From: Lycorma delicatula
Lineage: Eukaryota; Arthropoda; Insecta; Hemiptera; Fulgoridae
Length of the DNA stretch: 64,000 bases
Assembly (NCBI RefSeq): GCF_047948215.1
Contig: NC_134455.1
Location: 150,146,575 to 150,210,574, forward strand
Direction: 5' to 3'
Positions 35,345-47,309 of the stretch are shown here, piece by piece. The notes under the pieces were generated by a model that was given only the letters and a program-made list of their open reading frames with translations, did not search any database and was not told where the DNA came from. Positions within the stretch are counted from its first letter, which is position 1; every line of letters starts with the position of its first letter. Made by a program: the position numbers and the translations under genes.

Positions 35345-36327
35345 TGGCACGGGATATGCTGACTGTTCTCGTATCGGGGGCGGGTGTGGACATAGCACTC
35401 GTCTCTGAGCAGCATGTTTCTCGTCTGGGCCCGGACTGGATTGTTTCGGAGGATGGTGGGGCGGCACTCTGATCGTGCGCGTCTCTGCCGATGCTCATAC
35501 AGGCAATGGTTTTATGAGGGCGAGAATAGGTGGAGTATATTACTATTCATGCTACCTCTCACCCAGCATTCAGATACAGAGCTATAAGGAAATCCTGATA
35601 AATATCTCTAGGGACCTCCTTACACACCGGCCGGTGCTTTTAACAGTTGATTTTAACGCTTGGGCAACGCCAAAAACGAACGCACGTGATAGACTAGTTA
35701 TGGATGTAGTGGCAGGACTTTATATGGTCTACCTTAATGAAAGATATGCTTATACCTACAGGAGAGGCACATCGGGGTCCATTGTGAACTTTACGTTTGC
35801 TACGCCGAAGGTGGTTGTAAAGATTACAGACTGGTAAGTCTCCGAGGAGTACATGGGCAGTGATCACTAATCGGTTCTGATGACGATCTCGCATAACGGT
35901 CAGAACAGAGGTGTTTTGCCTGCGTTCACGGGCTGGAGTGTTAAAGATTTTGACCAGAATACTTGCGCTGAGATCATCGACTTTGGTGGTATACATGATA
36001 ACACGACGGAGAAAAAGCCTTACAGGTTGTTTGGGAGAGGCCTGCGTGCGTTTACCACGGAAATATAGCAGACCGGGACACCCCCCGACTTATTGGTGGA
36101 CTCTGGACATTGCCAGAAAACGTATGGAATGGCATAAGGCCAGGAGGCGGATGACTCGGGCGTACCTGCACTCTCTGAGAGCTATATACGCAACACACTA
36201 CAGAAAGTGCAGGAAGGAGCTTGCTGAACTCATTCATGAGTCTAAACGAAGGGCCTGGAAGCCATTTTTTTCGAAAGTGGAAGATGATCTGTGGAGGAGG
36301 CTATATAGGATCTTAGTTCGGAAATAG
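35345..36327 (+). pseudogene. R1-type endonuclease and start of RT region, broken
   Basis: Reads LVSGAGVDIALVSEQHVSRL, then GGVYYYSCYLSPS, RPVLLTVDFNAWATPKTNAR (the DFNAW catalytic motif of APE-type endonucleases, G replaced by V before it), YTYRRGTSGSIVNFTFATP and a YMGSDH end motif. It continues with RAYLHSLRAIYATHYRKCRK and RRAWKPFFSKVEDDLWRRLY, the segment that precedes the reverse transcriptase in R1 elements, and then stops at 36327. Several frameshifts are present. Confidence 0.78.
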
Positions 36328-36330
36328 GAT

Positions 36331-38901
36331 CTTATTCACCTATATTAACAGCCTGGTTATCCCCCATCATGCTGCTTATTACTGATTATAATTAGCAGTG
36401 CATTGTCTTATTATTGTTTTATTTCTTATGTTGCAAAAGTTTGGTCACTCCATACAAACAAATGGATGTTTGTAATGTTGTATGAACTAACTGATAAACT
36501 CCCACAATTTTAAGTATCTACTTTAAGAAATATGAACATTTATAAGATACCAGATATTTTAAAAATAATAATCTACAGTTTAATTTGGCTAATTTAAGCT
36601 GTTTCATTAGACATGATTTCAGCACTTTTTTCATTAAAAAGAAAAAAATAATAATAACAGTGCGATGTAGTTTGAAACCAATCCAACTGGAACCTTTAAC
36701 AAACACCCCAAAAATTCAACCCCATAGGATAAATATGAAAAACCTACCCTGTTGCAGATGTTCAGCTACTCCTCCTAACAGTATCATTGATCTTAAAAAA
36801 ATTAAGAAATCAAATGGGTTTAAGAAACCATATTATCATTAATCAGCATTATTAATACACCTCACAATAGCTTTAGGAAACAAACATAATCCACTCAAAT
36901 TTTGCCTTTAATATAACTTTTATTAATCTTCGTTTAAATGAGGTAAACATTTTATGCTAAATACTTATTTTCATATGCTGAATACTTTGACTTTACATTA
37001 ATCATTTCAAATGTCTGATTTTTAAAAAAATATGCATTATCATATTTAATGACAAAAAAATTTAAGTTTAATTTATACGAATTAATTAATTTAAAACTTA
37101 GAGAAATTTAGTCTATTTAATTAATTAATTTATATGAATTAATTAATCTAAAACTTATGAAATTTAGTCCATTGGATGTAAAACTTTTTTTAAATTTATA
37201 ACTCAGTGGATTATAATATTATTAATACAGTGACTGTAAGTTTTTATTTTAATCATAATTAATACCAAGTCCTAAAACTAACAAGATTTTTCTTTAAATT
37301 TTCAAAAGATTATTACAAACTTTGACATATGAGCATAGTAACTGTTATGTTCTACCTACTTTAACATTAATATTATGTTAATGAAAATAATGGACTAATG
37401 ATACAGTTTACTGATACATTAGATACTTATGACTTTAAAAAACTTCACAGATACTACTAAATTGAGCCACTACTACTAATAACCTAGACAGAACCTGTAA
37501 CAGGTAAAGAAGTCCATTCCCTTAATAATGATTTATAAATGTTTTATGTAATTCACAGTTTGTGTATTTACCACAGTTTAAAAGACTATAACTGTACCAA
37601 TTGACTATAAAAGATATTTTGGCAGGAAAGCAAAGGTACATTTTTGTGACTTTGACATGATTTATGTACCCAATGGAAATACAATGTTCAATAATTAATT
37701 AGGGGTAAAATTAATGAATTTCTTGATGCAGAAATTCCTGTAGTCCAGTATATTGTAAATATGCAAGTAATAATAAGAGTTAGTGAAAAAAATATTAAAT
37801 TTCTGCTATTCATGAAGGAAATATTTATTTTGAATTGTTTTATTAATCGGCTCTTTCTAGAATATCCAAAAAATTATAAGAAAGTAGTAAAAGTGGCAAA
37901 GAAGTAAAAAAATGAAGCATTTATTAATCTGGCTGTGTCTGGACTGAACTGCAATTTCCAGTTCATTTATAAATATTGCCCAAACTGCCTTCAATTCAGA
38001 CTCAGATTGTACTATTAGCTGTCGGGTTTTTTGTTTTTTAATTACATATTTTATTTAGCTCTTTTTCATTATTTCCATTACTATACAATTCAGTATAGTA
38101 GTCATCTAGATACAATACTGGTATAAGAATTTTTTTTAGAAATCTGCTATTTAAATAGAAAATGATTGTTAATGAATGATAATGTATGTGTGTGTAATAT
38201 ATATGTGTACCGGTTCATTAAAATTATTATTTTATTTAAATTCAATATTTGATTAGAAGTAGCGATATCACACAGGTTCTAACTTGTTGTATATCGATAA
38301 TAGGTAAAAATATCACCCACAGGTTCTGACATGTCATACCCATCATTAAATCAACAACAATGAAATTCAATGTATACTGATAACATACAGTCTGTAGGTG
38401 AGCACTAGCTGAGATTTATTCCTGCTTTCTTTTGTTGAGCACATTTTTCATTTATATCTCATGAACAATGATTTTTTTTTAAAAAATCATAAGAGATAAA
38501 AAGTATTTCTTTTTTAACATTTTATGGAATACCATCATTAAAATTTGAAAACAGATTAATTTATAAATCTTTTTCCCCCAGACAATATAACATAGCCAAT
38601 GTTACTTTCAGATTGAAGTCCTGTTGTTACCCAAAAGTCGGTTGTATTTGGTTTGATCAGTAAAGCTACAGAAGAGAACAAAAACATAATATTGTCATGT
38701 GTTCGCAGCTCAATCAGGATATTGAAAGAATGACAGTTGAAAATATTTATATAATTACAGTTTATTAATTTAAGAACATAAATAAAATAAGACAAATCAA
38801 TGATAATAAAAATGACAATAGTTATAATAATTAACGACAATAACCATAATAATAATTATAGAAATAATAATAACAACAACAATTAACAACAACAACAACA
38901 A
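36331..38901. other. intergenic, no gene seen
   Basis: AT-rich sequence. A small duplicated palindromic block ('gaattaattaat' followed by an 'aaacttagag/aaacttatga' segment) occurs at 37078-37110 and 37135-37170. A short direct repeat with 'caggttct(a/g)ac' occurs at 38272-38310 and 38320-38340. No coding region is supported. Confidence 0.6.
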
Positions 38902-38922
38902 CAATAATAATAATAATAATAA
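38902..38922. repeat. (AAT)n microsatellite, left flank of LINE
   Basis: A run of AAT/AAC triplets (from about 38820, purest at 38902-38922) directly abuts the 5' end of the restriction-like-endonuclease LINE. The same triplet repeat resumes at its 3' end. Confidence 0.9.
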
Positions 38923-41900
38923 CCCAGGGGTGGATGCTGTCTCCCTACTGGGCGCATCCTCAATCCTCAAGGTGGCAGATAGAGGAAGGCCCTGTAGATA
39001 TACCAGGTAGTTGGTGTTGGTGTAATGCCTTCCTTTACCGTACCTACCTAACTATAACAAAAATGGAATCAGACATGAAACCGTATAGTGTTTCGCTGCA
39101 CCAAACGATGGTTGAGAAGTTCCCTGAGCTACGATGTAAGTTTGTCCAAAACATCCTGGATCAGCGCAGATCCCTTTTTAAGTCTAATAGGGTCCCTGCG
39201 GATGTGGTGGCGTTAATCCGAGCTGATGTTTCTAGGGCGTTAGGGTTGTTGTCCAGCCCATCTTCAGATGAAAGTGCTGTAGAAGAAGCGATAAGGGCCG
39301 ACAATCCCCTCTCTGATCAATTTTCAGAGAACAAGATGATGTATGGTGGTAGACAGTATGTATGGTGGTAGACGGTATGGTGGTGGTGGTCTGACCGTCG
39401 GCCAGACAGCGTATACCAAGGCTGACGGTTAATTGCGGAACGAGGAACATAGTGGGCCTTATTAGTGAGATTCTTGAAGAAAAAGTAAGATTAGTACCCT
39501 CCATAACTGAGCTCCATGAGTTAATGTACATCGGTGCGATCACGGCAGTCAAAGCGAATGGCCAGTGAATCGTCGCTCCTGCAATGCGTAAGAGTCCCCA
39601 GCGTCCACCTTGGTAGAAGAGACTGTGTAGGAAAGTCGATAAGCTGAGGAAAGTGATTGGTCGTTTGTCCAGTTTCTTAACATCTGCTAACCCCAGTGGA
39701 AGGATCCGATCGGCGGCGGAGTCGATAATCCGAACGTATGAGAACCCGGAAAACACCACCGGCCATGAAATCCTGGATTTGTTAAAGTAACGATTGATGG
39801 TACTGTCATGTCGGCTACGGCGGTATCGGCAGAGTAACATGCGCCGGGAACAAGCTCACTTATTCCGTACCAATCAAAAGGAGCTGTATAAGAGGTTGCA
39901 GGTTTCATCTCAGCAACAACCTCAGGCGAACGCGTCCCCTACTAGTGAGGAGGTCTTGGGTTATTGGGGCCCGCTTTGGTCGTGTTCCTCACAGCATAGC
40001 AGTGGGGCAAGGTGGATCCGTCAGGAACGAAAACGAGTTGATAGAGTCCAGACAATGGTAGATCATTTAATCACTCTAGCAGATGTACAGGAGGCGATTA
40101 GGAAAACCCATAATTGGAAGATTGATGGAGCGCCCGGGATTGATGGAGTGCATAACTTTTGCTACAAGCGCTTTTCTTCTGTTCACAAGCGTCTTGCAAA
40201 ATTTTACTCTGCCATCTTGCGAGATGCAAGTCTAATGCCGATCTTTTTCACCCAGGGGATGACCTATCTGATCCCGAAATCTTCTACTGCGACGGCAGAC
40301 CCGTCCAAGTACAGACCTATTACCTGTCTCCCTAAAATATATAAGCTTTTTATTTCTGTTCTCACTGCCAAAATCAATAAGCATCTTGAGAGGCATCAGA
40401 TCTTAGCTGAGGAGCAGAAAGGATGTCGTCAGGGTAGTAGGGGCTGCAAAGAGCAATTAGTGATTGATAGCGTTATCTCTGTAACGGCAAAGAAGAGTCG
40501 GGGCAGCCTGTATACTGGTTATATAGAGTACAGGAAGGCCTTTGACTCGGTTCCGCACTCCTGGTTGATAGAGGTCTCTACAAAGTCGATCCCGTTGTCG
40601 TTGAGTGCCTAAGTGTCGTTGTGGGTAAGTGGTGCACAAATCTTTTGTTGACTATTCCAGATAAGAACCCCGTTAAGATCGGAGTATCACAGATCAACCG
40701 AGGCATTTTTCAGGGCGATTCCTTGAGCTCTCTATGGTTTTGCTTAGCGTTGAACCCTCTGTCTTCCATCTTACAGAAGTCCAAGAAGGGTTTTGCTCTT
40801 AGGCAGTACAGTTTTAGCCACCTCATGTATATGGATAATATTAAGCTTATTTCTGACACTGAAAAAGGGGTCCGGCAACTTGTCAAATTAGTCGAGAGGT
40901 TCAGTGTCGACATATGCATAAGTTTTTGTCTTGACAAGTGTAGGGTCAATGCCATGAAGAGAGGAAAATGGTCGCAGATTGAGGCGTGTGAGGTGCCGCA
41001 GATGGATGCTCCTGCACTCATGAATACAATGCAGCGTGGTGAGACATATAAGTACCTTGGTTTCCTGCAGGATATTGGAATTAGCCATAATCGAGCGAAA
41101 GAGGCCCTTACATCTGGCTTCAATAGTAGAGTAAGAGCCGTCATGACTTCCCAGTTGAGTGGTTCTAATAAGGTAAAGGCCATTAACATATTTGCCGTTC
41201 CGTTGATTTTCTATAACTTTGGCGTGATTGGCGTAATTGGACGCGGACAGACCTTGAAGGGCTTAATAGAATGATGCGTGTATGTTCACGCGACACCGCT
41301 CCCATCACCCGCTCATCTCCGTCGAGCGGTTTCACCTGTCTAGGAATAGAAGAGGAAGAGGCGTTGTGGATTTGCGGGAGGTTCATGAAAAACAGCTGCT
41401 GAATCTCCGGAAATACTTTCTAGAGAAGAGCCAATCCAGCTTGCTCCAGGGGGTTATAGTAAAAAGTGACAGTAGTTTAACCCCACTACGCCTCAGTGAT
41501 GTGAAATTCCAGCCCCTTGAAGATACCTTCTCCGAGATCAGGGTGATGGATAGGTGGCGTTCGAGGGAGTTGCATGGGAGGTACTATGCGGCGCTTATAG
41601 ATGAAGCGGTTGATCGAGATGAGTCTGTGGCCTGGCTGTAGTATGCCGAGTTGTTTCCTGAGACGAAGGGCCTTGTATTTGCTATACAGGATAGGGTCGT
41701 CAGCACACTCAGCTACAGAAAGCACGTCGTTAAAGATCCTGCTGTAACCATTGACCTGTGCCGTCTTTGTGGATCGACCAACGAGTCCATCGAACATGTC
41801 GTTAGCGGGTGTCAGATTTTAGCTCCAAGGGAATATACAGTCCGACATAACAACGTGGCGAAGATACTTCATCAGAGACTTGCTTTGGACCTAGGTCACC

Positions 41901-42580
41901 TTGCCGTTTCAGTCCCGTATTTTAAGTATGCTCCTCAGCCTGTATTAGAGCACGATCAGTATAAACTGTACTACGATCGTACTGTTCTAACGGACGGACA
42001 GTGGAGCATAATAGGCAGACATCGTTCTTACCAAGAAGCAGGAAAAGATCACCTTCCTGATTGATGTCACAATCCCATTGTCCACCAACATAGTGAAGAA
42101 GTACACGGAAAAAATAGTGAAGTATAGGGATCTTGCAGATCAAGTCAGGGAGATTTGGGACCACGAGAGCGTAATGGTAGTCACGGTGGTTTTGGGCGCG
42201 ATGGGAGAGATTCCACGTTCTCTGCATGATTCATTAAGATCCGTTGGAGCGCCAGCAAATCTGTTCCGACCAATGCAGAAAGCTGTGTTGCTGGATACAT
42301 GCCACTTGGTCCGTCGGTACATCACAAGCTCGAGCGATAAGATAACGCCTATTATTGAAGGGGACGATCAGGTGGAGCTGCAGGCGGGGGACAATGGCCG
42401 TTAACATCTGGTAGTTCATAAATTTTTATGTCTGGTATTTTGTCTTTCATTCATATATCTCACCTATAGTATTCAATAGTTCATGTTACCATATACAATG
42501 CATGTCAGAACAATAGTTATAGCTCCTGCACCTTGCCTTTGGGCCGGCCAGGATGCTTTTTACTGGGCTTGCCCAAGAGA
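38923..42580 (+). mobile_element. Dong/R4-like LINE with restriction-like endonuclease
   Basis: A GC-richer 3.66-kb insert starting 'cccaggggtggatgctg' and ending 'cttgcccaagag', with (AAT)n on both sides. It has one broken ORF with a central reverse transcriptase and a C-terminal CCHC motif plus restriction-like endonuclease, the layout of the R2/R4/Dong/NeSL group. Dong of silkworm is known to insert into TAA repeats; the flanks here match that behaviour. The near full length makes this a whole but mutated copy. Confidence 0.85.
39063..42404 (+). pseudogene. Dong/R4-like polyprotein, broken
   Basis: N-terminal piece MESDMKPYSVSLHQTMVEKF (39063); a middle piece; reverse transcriptase from NMRREQAHLFRTNQKELYK through GAPGIDGVHNFCYKRF, YLIPKSS, KYRPITCLPKIYKL, IEYRKAFDSVPHSWL, GIFQGDSLSSLWFCLALNPL, and LMYMDNIKLISD (YMDN replaces the usual YADD/YMDD). 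Then TYKYLGFLQDIGIS, NKVKAINIFAVPLI, ERFHLSRNRRGRG, LCRLCGSTNESIEHVVSGC (CCHC), and the nuclease fold DIVLTKKQEKITFLIDVTIP with EKIVKYRDLADQVREIW. Four or more frameshifts or stops (near 40610, 41240, 41640, 42000) break it, and the RT active site is mutated. Confidence 0.85.
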
Positions 42581-42640
42581 ATAATAATAATAACAATGAC
42601 AATAATAATAATAATAAACAATGATAATAATTATAATCAA
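42581..42640. repeat. (AAT)n microsatellite, right flank of LINE
   Basis: 'aataataataataacaatg' and further AAT triplets start immediately after the LINE 3' end. Confidence 0.9.
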
Positions 42641-43689
42641 TAAACTACATACAAAATACAATTTCAAGTAAGGACAGGATTAATTTACAAGTAATCATAA
42701 AAACTAGAATTCAGTCCCATCAACAAAAGGCACTACAATGACCACTAATAGTTACACCTTTAACAACTGGTATTGTATTACTATGAAGATAGGTCTAAAG
42801 TTCTTTTACTGCAAATACCTTTCCTGTTTGCAAATAAAACTACCATAATAAGAACTCTTATGAATGATTTGAATACTTTATTCCTTTCACTAATTGTCTA
42901 ACAGTAACTAGCCAAACAACTTCCTTCATTCACCCCTTGTCCACACTAGAATGCTTGTGACATCACTTCAATCGCATCAAATTTATATGCACTAGATACT
43001 CACTCTTCACTAACTCGCTTAAACTGATCTTAACTCATATTTCCTGTATTCTTTATACTCCTATCTTCTTGACCTGAACCAGACCCAAGTAGAAGTATGA
43101 GAATGATTGTCCTTATATTTTCCCATAATTCCTACCCTGGTCTGGTAATTCTTTTCATTTAACGTCTGTTCAGGTGTGTCAGGGGGCAATATTACAAAAA
43201 ACGATTGTTAAATGGACCTGTTAACCTTAGAAAGATTACTTTTCCTTTTAGTTCCCTTTAGATTCCTTTTAGTTCTCTCCTGGATTCCTTCCATTATTAT
43301 TTTATACTACTTTCTTCTTAATTGGCAGGAATCCATTACTCAGGTCCATTATAACCAGTCTTGTATATGTCAGTTAAATACATTACCACTAATGTAATAG
43401 TGATCATGTATTATTACTACTATATTAGATACCTGTGGACATAGTTGGGTAATAATAAAAAATATTGTAAACCGTGGAGTTTTATGTTGTCTAAAAGAAT
43501 AAATTCTCAATTCATAAAACTCCTCTAATCTCTGTAACTTCTGCTGTTGATCTTTTTTTTGTAAATGAAGTCATAGTAATGGCATTTTAGGATTTTAAAT
43601 CTCCCAGAAATAAATTTCTGTCGCAAATATCATTCCAATTACTATAATTAGAGCAAATACCTTTAATTTGAATCTATTTTGGCTAGAAT
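42641..43689. other. intergenic, no gene seen
   Basis: AT-rich sequence with no recognisable coding or repeat content. Its 3' part leads into a decayed LINE fragment. Confidence 0.55.
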
Positions 43690-44137
43690 CATCAGCTTAT
43701 ATAGCAAAGTGGAAATTTTCCTGATGCCCTAAACTATACTTAAATGACCTCTTTTATAAGAAAGGATTAAAAAATGAACTTGCTAACTATAAACCAATTT
43801 CTTGTTGTCCGCTTTTCATAGGACTTTGAAATAGTGTCTATAATCAGGTTTATTCATGTTTGGAAGAGATCTATTTATTTTGGTTCTTCTCTGTAGAGTT
43901 GTATAAAAAAATAATAATATGAAGTCAGCTCTGGCTGTGTAATTAGGTTTACATAGGCTCTAAATGACCAAGAGAAAATAGCAGGAGTATTCTGTAATTA
44001 TCAAAGGTTTTTGATGCATTTATTTCTCTTTGCTGTTTCATAAGATATCATCAAAAATGTCTAAACTTCTTCTTAACTAATGAGATGTAAACAGAGAGCA
44101 AAATTGTAAAGAATTATTAAAGGCACTCCTCCATCTG
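43690..44137 (+). mobile_element. decayed LINE reverse transcriptase fragment (Jockey/CR1-like)
   Basis: A plus-strand reading near 43770 gives ELANYKPISCCPLFIGL, which fits the NYRPIS motif, and near 43975 EKIAGVFCNYQRFLMHL, which fits the AGVFLDLSKAFD motif with one frame slip. Stops separate the pieces. Only the fingers/palm start is recognisable; it is cut by the 74-bp inverted repeat at 44138. Confidence 0.55.
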
Positions 44138-44689
44138 CATAAAGCCACATCAGTATATGAGGGCCGTTAGGAAAGTTCTTGGGCTGATAAAGAGAGCAAG
44201 ATTTTTCAGAAAGTTTTTTTGGTGGGTGTAAGCAGTATGCATATTACTCCACTAAAGAGTTTCTAAATGATTCTGCTCAGGTGTGTTAGAAAAAATTTCT
44301 TGTCAAAAAATATTTCTGTAGTTTGTTTGGACTTGGGTAACTCTTTTGTTGTTTTATGAGCTACATGTACTGGTATGAATATTAAACATGTATGTGTGTA
44401 CATAATCTAATTTCTTTTGACAGGGCACCCCTATACGCTTTACAGCTATGAGGCATATTCATAAAGTAAGAGCCGTCGGTTTATATTTAAATATTAGCGG
44501 GTCTGAACAATTTCACGTATGCAGGACCATCTATCGGCTATTTACGAAGATACTGCAGTTGGTTTCATTTAGTAGTCATTTTCCTGCCGGTGAATGCAGA
44601 TCGCAATGTCCGCGACAATCGTTTCTCTCGCCAGTTGTGAAGTGCGCGTTGTGATTTGATTTTTGTGTGCAAAAGGATTTTCAGCTGCT

Positions 44690-45790
44690 GAAATTCATGG
44701 AGTTGTGCCTAGTGTATGGACCTACAGTAATGAGTGAAGGAAAGATTAGACAATGGTGTCGAGACTTTAAAAATGGCCGCACAAATGTGCATGACGAAGA
44801 GCGGAGTGGCAGGTCCAGTATTCAGACCGACGAAATCGTTGAATAAGTGAACCGAAAATTGCGAAAATTGGATCGGCGATTGACGATTAGTGCTCTGGCT
44901 GATGAATTTCCGCATGTTGGACGCACCTCTATCTACACGATTGTGACTGAAAACTCGGATATCACAACTTGTGTGCAAGGTGGATACCGAAAATGCTCAC
45001 CGATCAACACAAAGAGCAAAGAATATGCAACGGACAAGCGGTTTTGAACCGCTATCGACAACATTGGTATGATTCATTTTCCTGCATTGTTACGGGAGAA
45101 GAGACATGGATAGCCTGCACCAAAGCAGAATTGAAACAACAGTTAATGCAGTGGCGCCATTCAAGTTACTCAAAACCGAAAAAAAGTTTAACCAATCTCC
45201 GACCTCGAGTTGAAAAATATTGGCTACCGTCTTCTTGGGACGACAAGGGAGTCATTTTGGTTGATTTCATGGAACGTGGATCAACAATTACAGCTGTACT
45301 GCGAAACACTCACCAAACTGAGACCTGCGATCCAAAATCGACGACTCGGAAAACCTCCTTCACGACAACGCGCATCCTCACACCGCTGCCTTAACCAAAA
45401 AGAATATTCAAGATTTTTGTTGAGAACCTTTTGACCACCCTCCTTATAGTCCCAACCCTCCACCTAGTGACTACTTCCTCTTCTTGTATTTGAAAAAGTG
45501 GCTTAGTGGACAACGGTTTGAAAACGACGAGGAACTCAAATCCTAGTAAAGGCAGTTTTACTTTTATAAGGATTAGGATACTAGATCGTGTTCTTTGGTG
45601 ATTTCAGGATTTCAGTTAACCACACATTTCAGGAATGGTCAACCTGAAACTGTACAAGACTACACTTCAATTACAATCATACATATCATCCTGTGAGTAA
45701 TACTTTACGTTGGTTTCAGAGGCTAAACAGAAAAAAGAATAAGAGGGCTTAAACAAATTGGTGCAGCTTTACTGAATGGCGATTATGTGG
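44690..45790 (+). pseudogene. inner mariner transposase, broken
   Basis: Pieces include an N-terminal helix-turn-helix region (near 44700-44860), CARWIPKMLTDQHKEQRI, VTGEETWI (the first catalytic Asp replaced by Glu), DDKGVILVDFMERGSTI, a second-Asp motif LLHDNAHPHTAALTKKNI, and PPYSPNPPPSDYFLF. There are 34 residues between the second and third Asp, the mariner DD34D spacing. The coding sequence stops at KWLSGQRFENDEELK (45540), is split by the SINE, and resumes as LKQIGAALLNGDYVEKK (45750). Confidence 0.82.
45540..45742 (+). repeat. SINE family A, copy 3 (5'-truncated) inside the mariner
   Basis: It starts at 'tcctagtaaaggcagt', right at the end of box B of the full SINE, and continues through 'taaccacacatttcaggaat', 'tacaagactacacttcaatt' and 'gaggctaaacagaaaaaaga'. 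The mariner reading frame continues on either side, so the SINE came second. Confidence 0.85.
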
Positions 45791-46029
45791 AAAAGAAGTA
45801 GGTATTTAGTAAACTAAAACTCTAAGTAAAAACCTTTTCTCACGAGTTAATTTTTTTATGGCCTTTATGAATATGCCTTGTAGTTATCGTCATGTCACCA
45901 TGATGGCATAATAATCAAAACAAATAAATGGGTTAAGTACATAGAATTTCCCCAAATTTCAGTTCTTATCTACTATAAGATACTGAAGGAAAATCTGAAA
46001 AATCTAAAAAATAATTTTTATGATAGTTG

Positions 46030-46440
46030 TTTTTTTTTAACCAATCATCAGAAAAAACCAACAGCAACAACACATTGCTCATAGACTACCTGGAAAAAGG
46101 CAGAATCGTCACCAAGGAGTAGTATGCCTCATTACTGAACCAATTGAAACTTTTGTTAGGCTAAACGTTCATATCTTGCCCAAAAGAAAGTGCTTTTTCA
46201 CCACTATAATGTGCCTAGACACACATAAAGTTGGTTGTTGCCGCAAAACACTATGATCTTTGTCATGAACTGCTTCCACATGCGTTGCATTCAGCTCCCA
46301 GCAATTACTTCTTCTTCCCAAACCTGAAGAAATGGCTTGCTGGACAAAGATTCACCTCAAATGAAGTCAAAGCTGAGACAACTAGCATTAGCTGAGACAA
46401 CTTTGCACAGCTGGGCAAATCACATTATATGAAGGAAATT
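46030..46440 (+). pseudogene. outer mariner transposase, C-terminal remnant
   Basis: LIDYLEKGRIVTKE, then SLLNQLKLLLG, KKVLFHH-like and ELLPHALHSAPSNYFFFPNL, and LKKWLAGQRFTSNEVKAET follow the order of the mariner C-terminal half. The second Asp is changed (HHYN) and the third catalytic position reads Asn, so it is dead. The N-terminal half is not recognisable. Confidence 0.72.
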
Positions 46441-46470
46441 AAAATATGTTGGAAAGTTATTAATCTAAAT

Positions 46471-47195
46471 CAGTGTTTTTCAACTTGTAGTTCCCAATAA
46501 TGAGACAAATGGTTCACAGGCAAAGTTAAATTAAATTGAAATCTTTCCAAACAAAAGAAATAATAATTTGAAACATGTCTTCCAAAAAACTTTTATGATA
46601 AATTTCTGTGTTCCCAGGCTTGCAATTATAAGAATGAATTTTCATTCAAATAAATACCAGTTAATGGAGCTTTTAGTGACAGTGGACTTAAAATACAATT
46701 CTGTCATCTTATTTTAGCTCGCTTTTGGATCTCACCTTCAGTTATATGAGAGTATTGAACATCCTCATGCAGTTTTCAACAATCTATCTTTGTGAGAAAG
46801 GATTTGCAGTGTTAAAGGTTTACATAAAAATAAAATACAGAAATCTGTTAATGTAAGTGTCGATCTTCGACTGAAGATGACTAGTATTGAGCCAGATACC
46901 CAGGAACTCTGAAAGAGTCAACAGCTCAGCCATCTCATTGAATAAGTATAATTATCTCATATGATTTATTTGTTTAAAAAAGAAAATCTTTGTTCAGTGA
47001 TGATTCATTTTTAATAGATTACTTCCACTTTAATTATTTTTCATTTGTATTCAAAACATGCTTTGATACTTATTACATTACAAATAACTCAGTATCTCCC
47101 AATTGTTGGTAATACCCACATAGACAAAAAAAAGTTTGTAGGCATTTTTGAAATATTTTACTGGTCCTTGGGCTTAAAAAGGATGAGAAATACTG
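46471..47195 (+). mobile_element. deleted hAT element inside the outer mariner
   Basis: Ends 'cagtgtttttcaac' (46471) and its approximate inverse 'ggatgagaaatactg' (to 47195) fit hAT termini of the CAGTG type. Near 46790-46910 a reading in shifting frame, IYLCEKGFAVLK, then KYRNLLM and SVDLRLKMTSIEPDTQEL, fits the C-terminal hATC domain of FAM200/ZBED5-like transposases. At 725 bp it has lost most of the coding sequence. No clear 8-bp duplication is seen. Confidence 0.65.
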
Positions 47196-47309
47196 GTATG
47201 TATCAAATTGTAAGTCAACTATGATAAAAAAAAAATTCTGAAAAATCTTGCTCTCTTTATCAGCCCAAGAACTTTCCTAACGGCCCTCATATACTGATGT
47301 GGCTTTATG

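Larger units (their letters stand above)
34086..36330 (+). mobile_element. R1-clade LINE, 5' half only
   Basis: A distinctly GC-richer insert in AT-rich DNA. It carries a broken Gag-like ORF and an apurinic-type endonuclease of the R1 type and stops just before the reverse transcriptase. LINEs normally lose the 5' end, so loss of the 3' end is unusual. No target duplication or rDNA sequence is seen at the borders. Confidence 0.78.
44449..45880 (+). mobile_element. inner mariner element, split by a SINE
   Basis: Inverted ends 'aggcatattcataaag' (from 44451) and 'ctttatgaatatgcct' (45863-45878), with TA at 44447-44448 and 45881-45882 as target duplication. It encodes a broken DD34D mariner transposase on the plus strand and contains SINE family A copy 3 near its 3' end. 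Confidence 0.87.
44138..47309 (+). mobile_element. outer mariner with perfect 74-bp inverted ends, heavily invaded
   Basis: The left arm 44138-44211 and right arm 47236-47309 are exact inverted copies by eye ('gagggccgttaggaaagttc' on the left, its complement on the right). A mariner C-terminal coding remnant (46030-46440) lies inside, and it is interrupted by a second mariner (44449-45880) and a deleted hAT (46471-47195). The usual mariner end motif appears to start at the 'tgagggccg' position (44158), so ~20 bp of the arms on each side may lie outside the element proper. Confidence 0.75.

Noticed and set aside
39232..39840. 202-codon minus-strand ORF
   Set aside because: It is the antisense shadow of the Dong/R4-like LINE coding region, which shows recognisable motifs on the plus strand.
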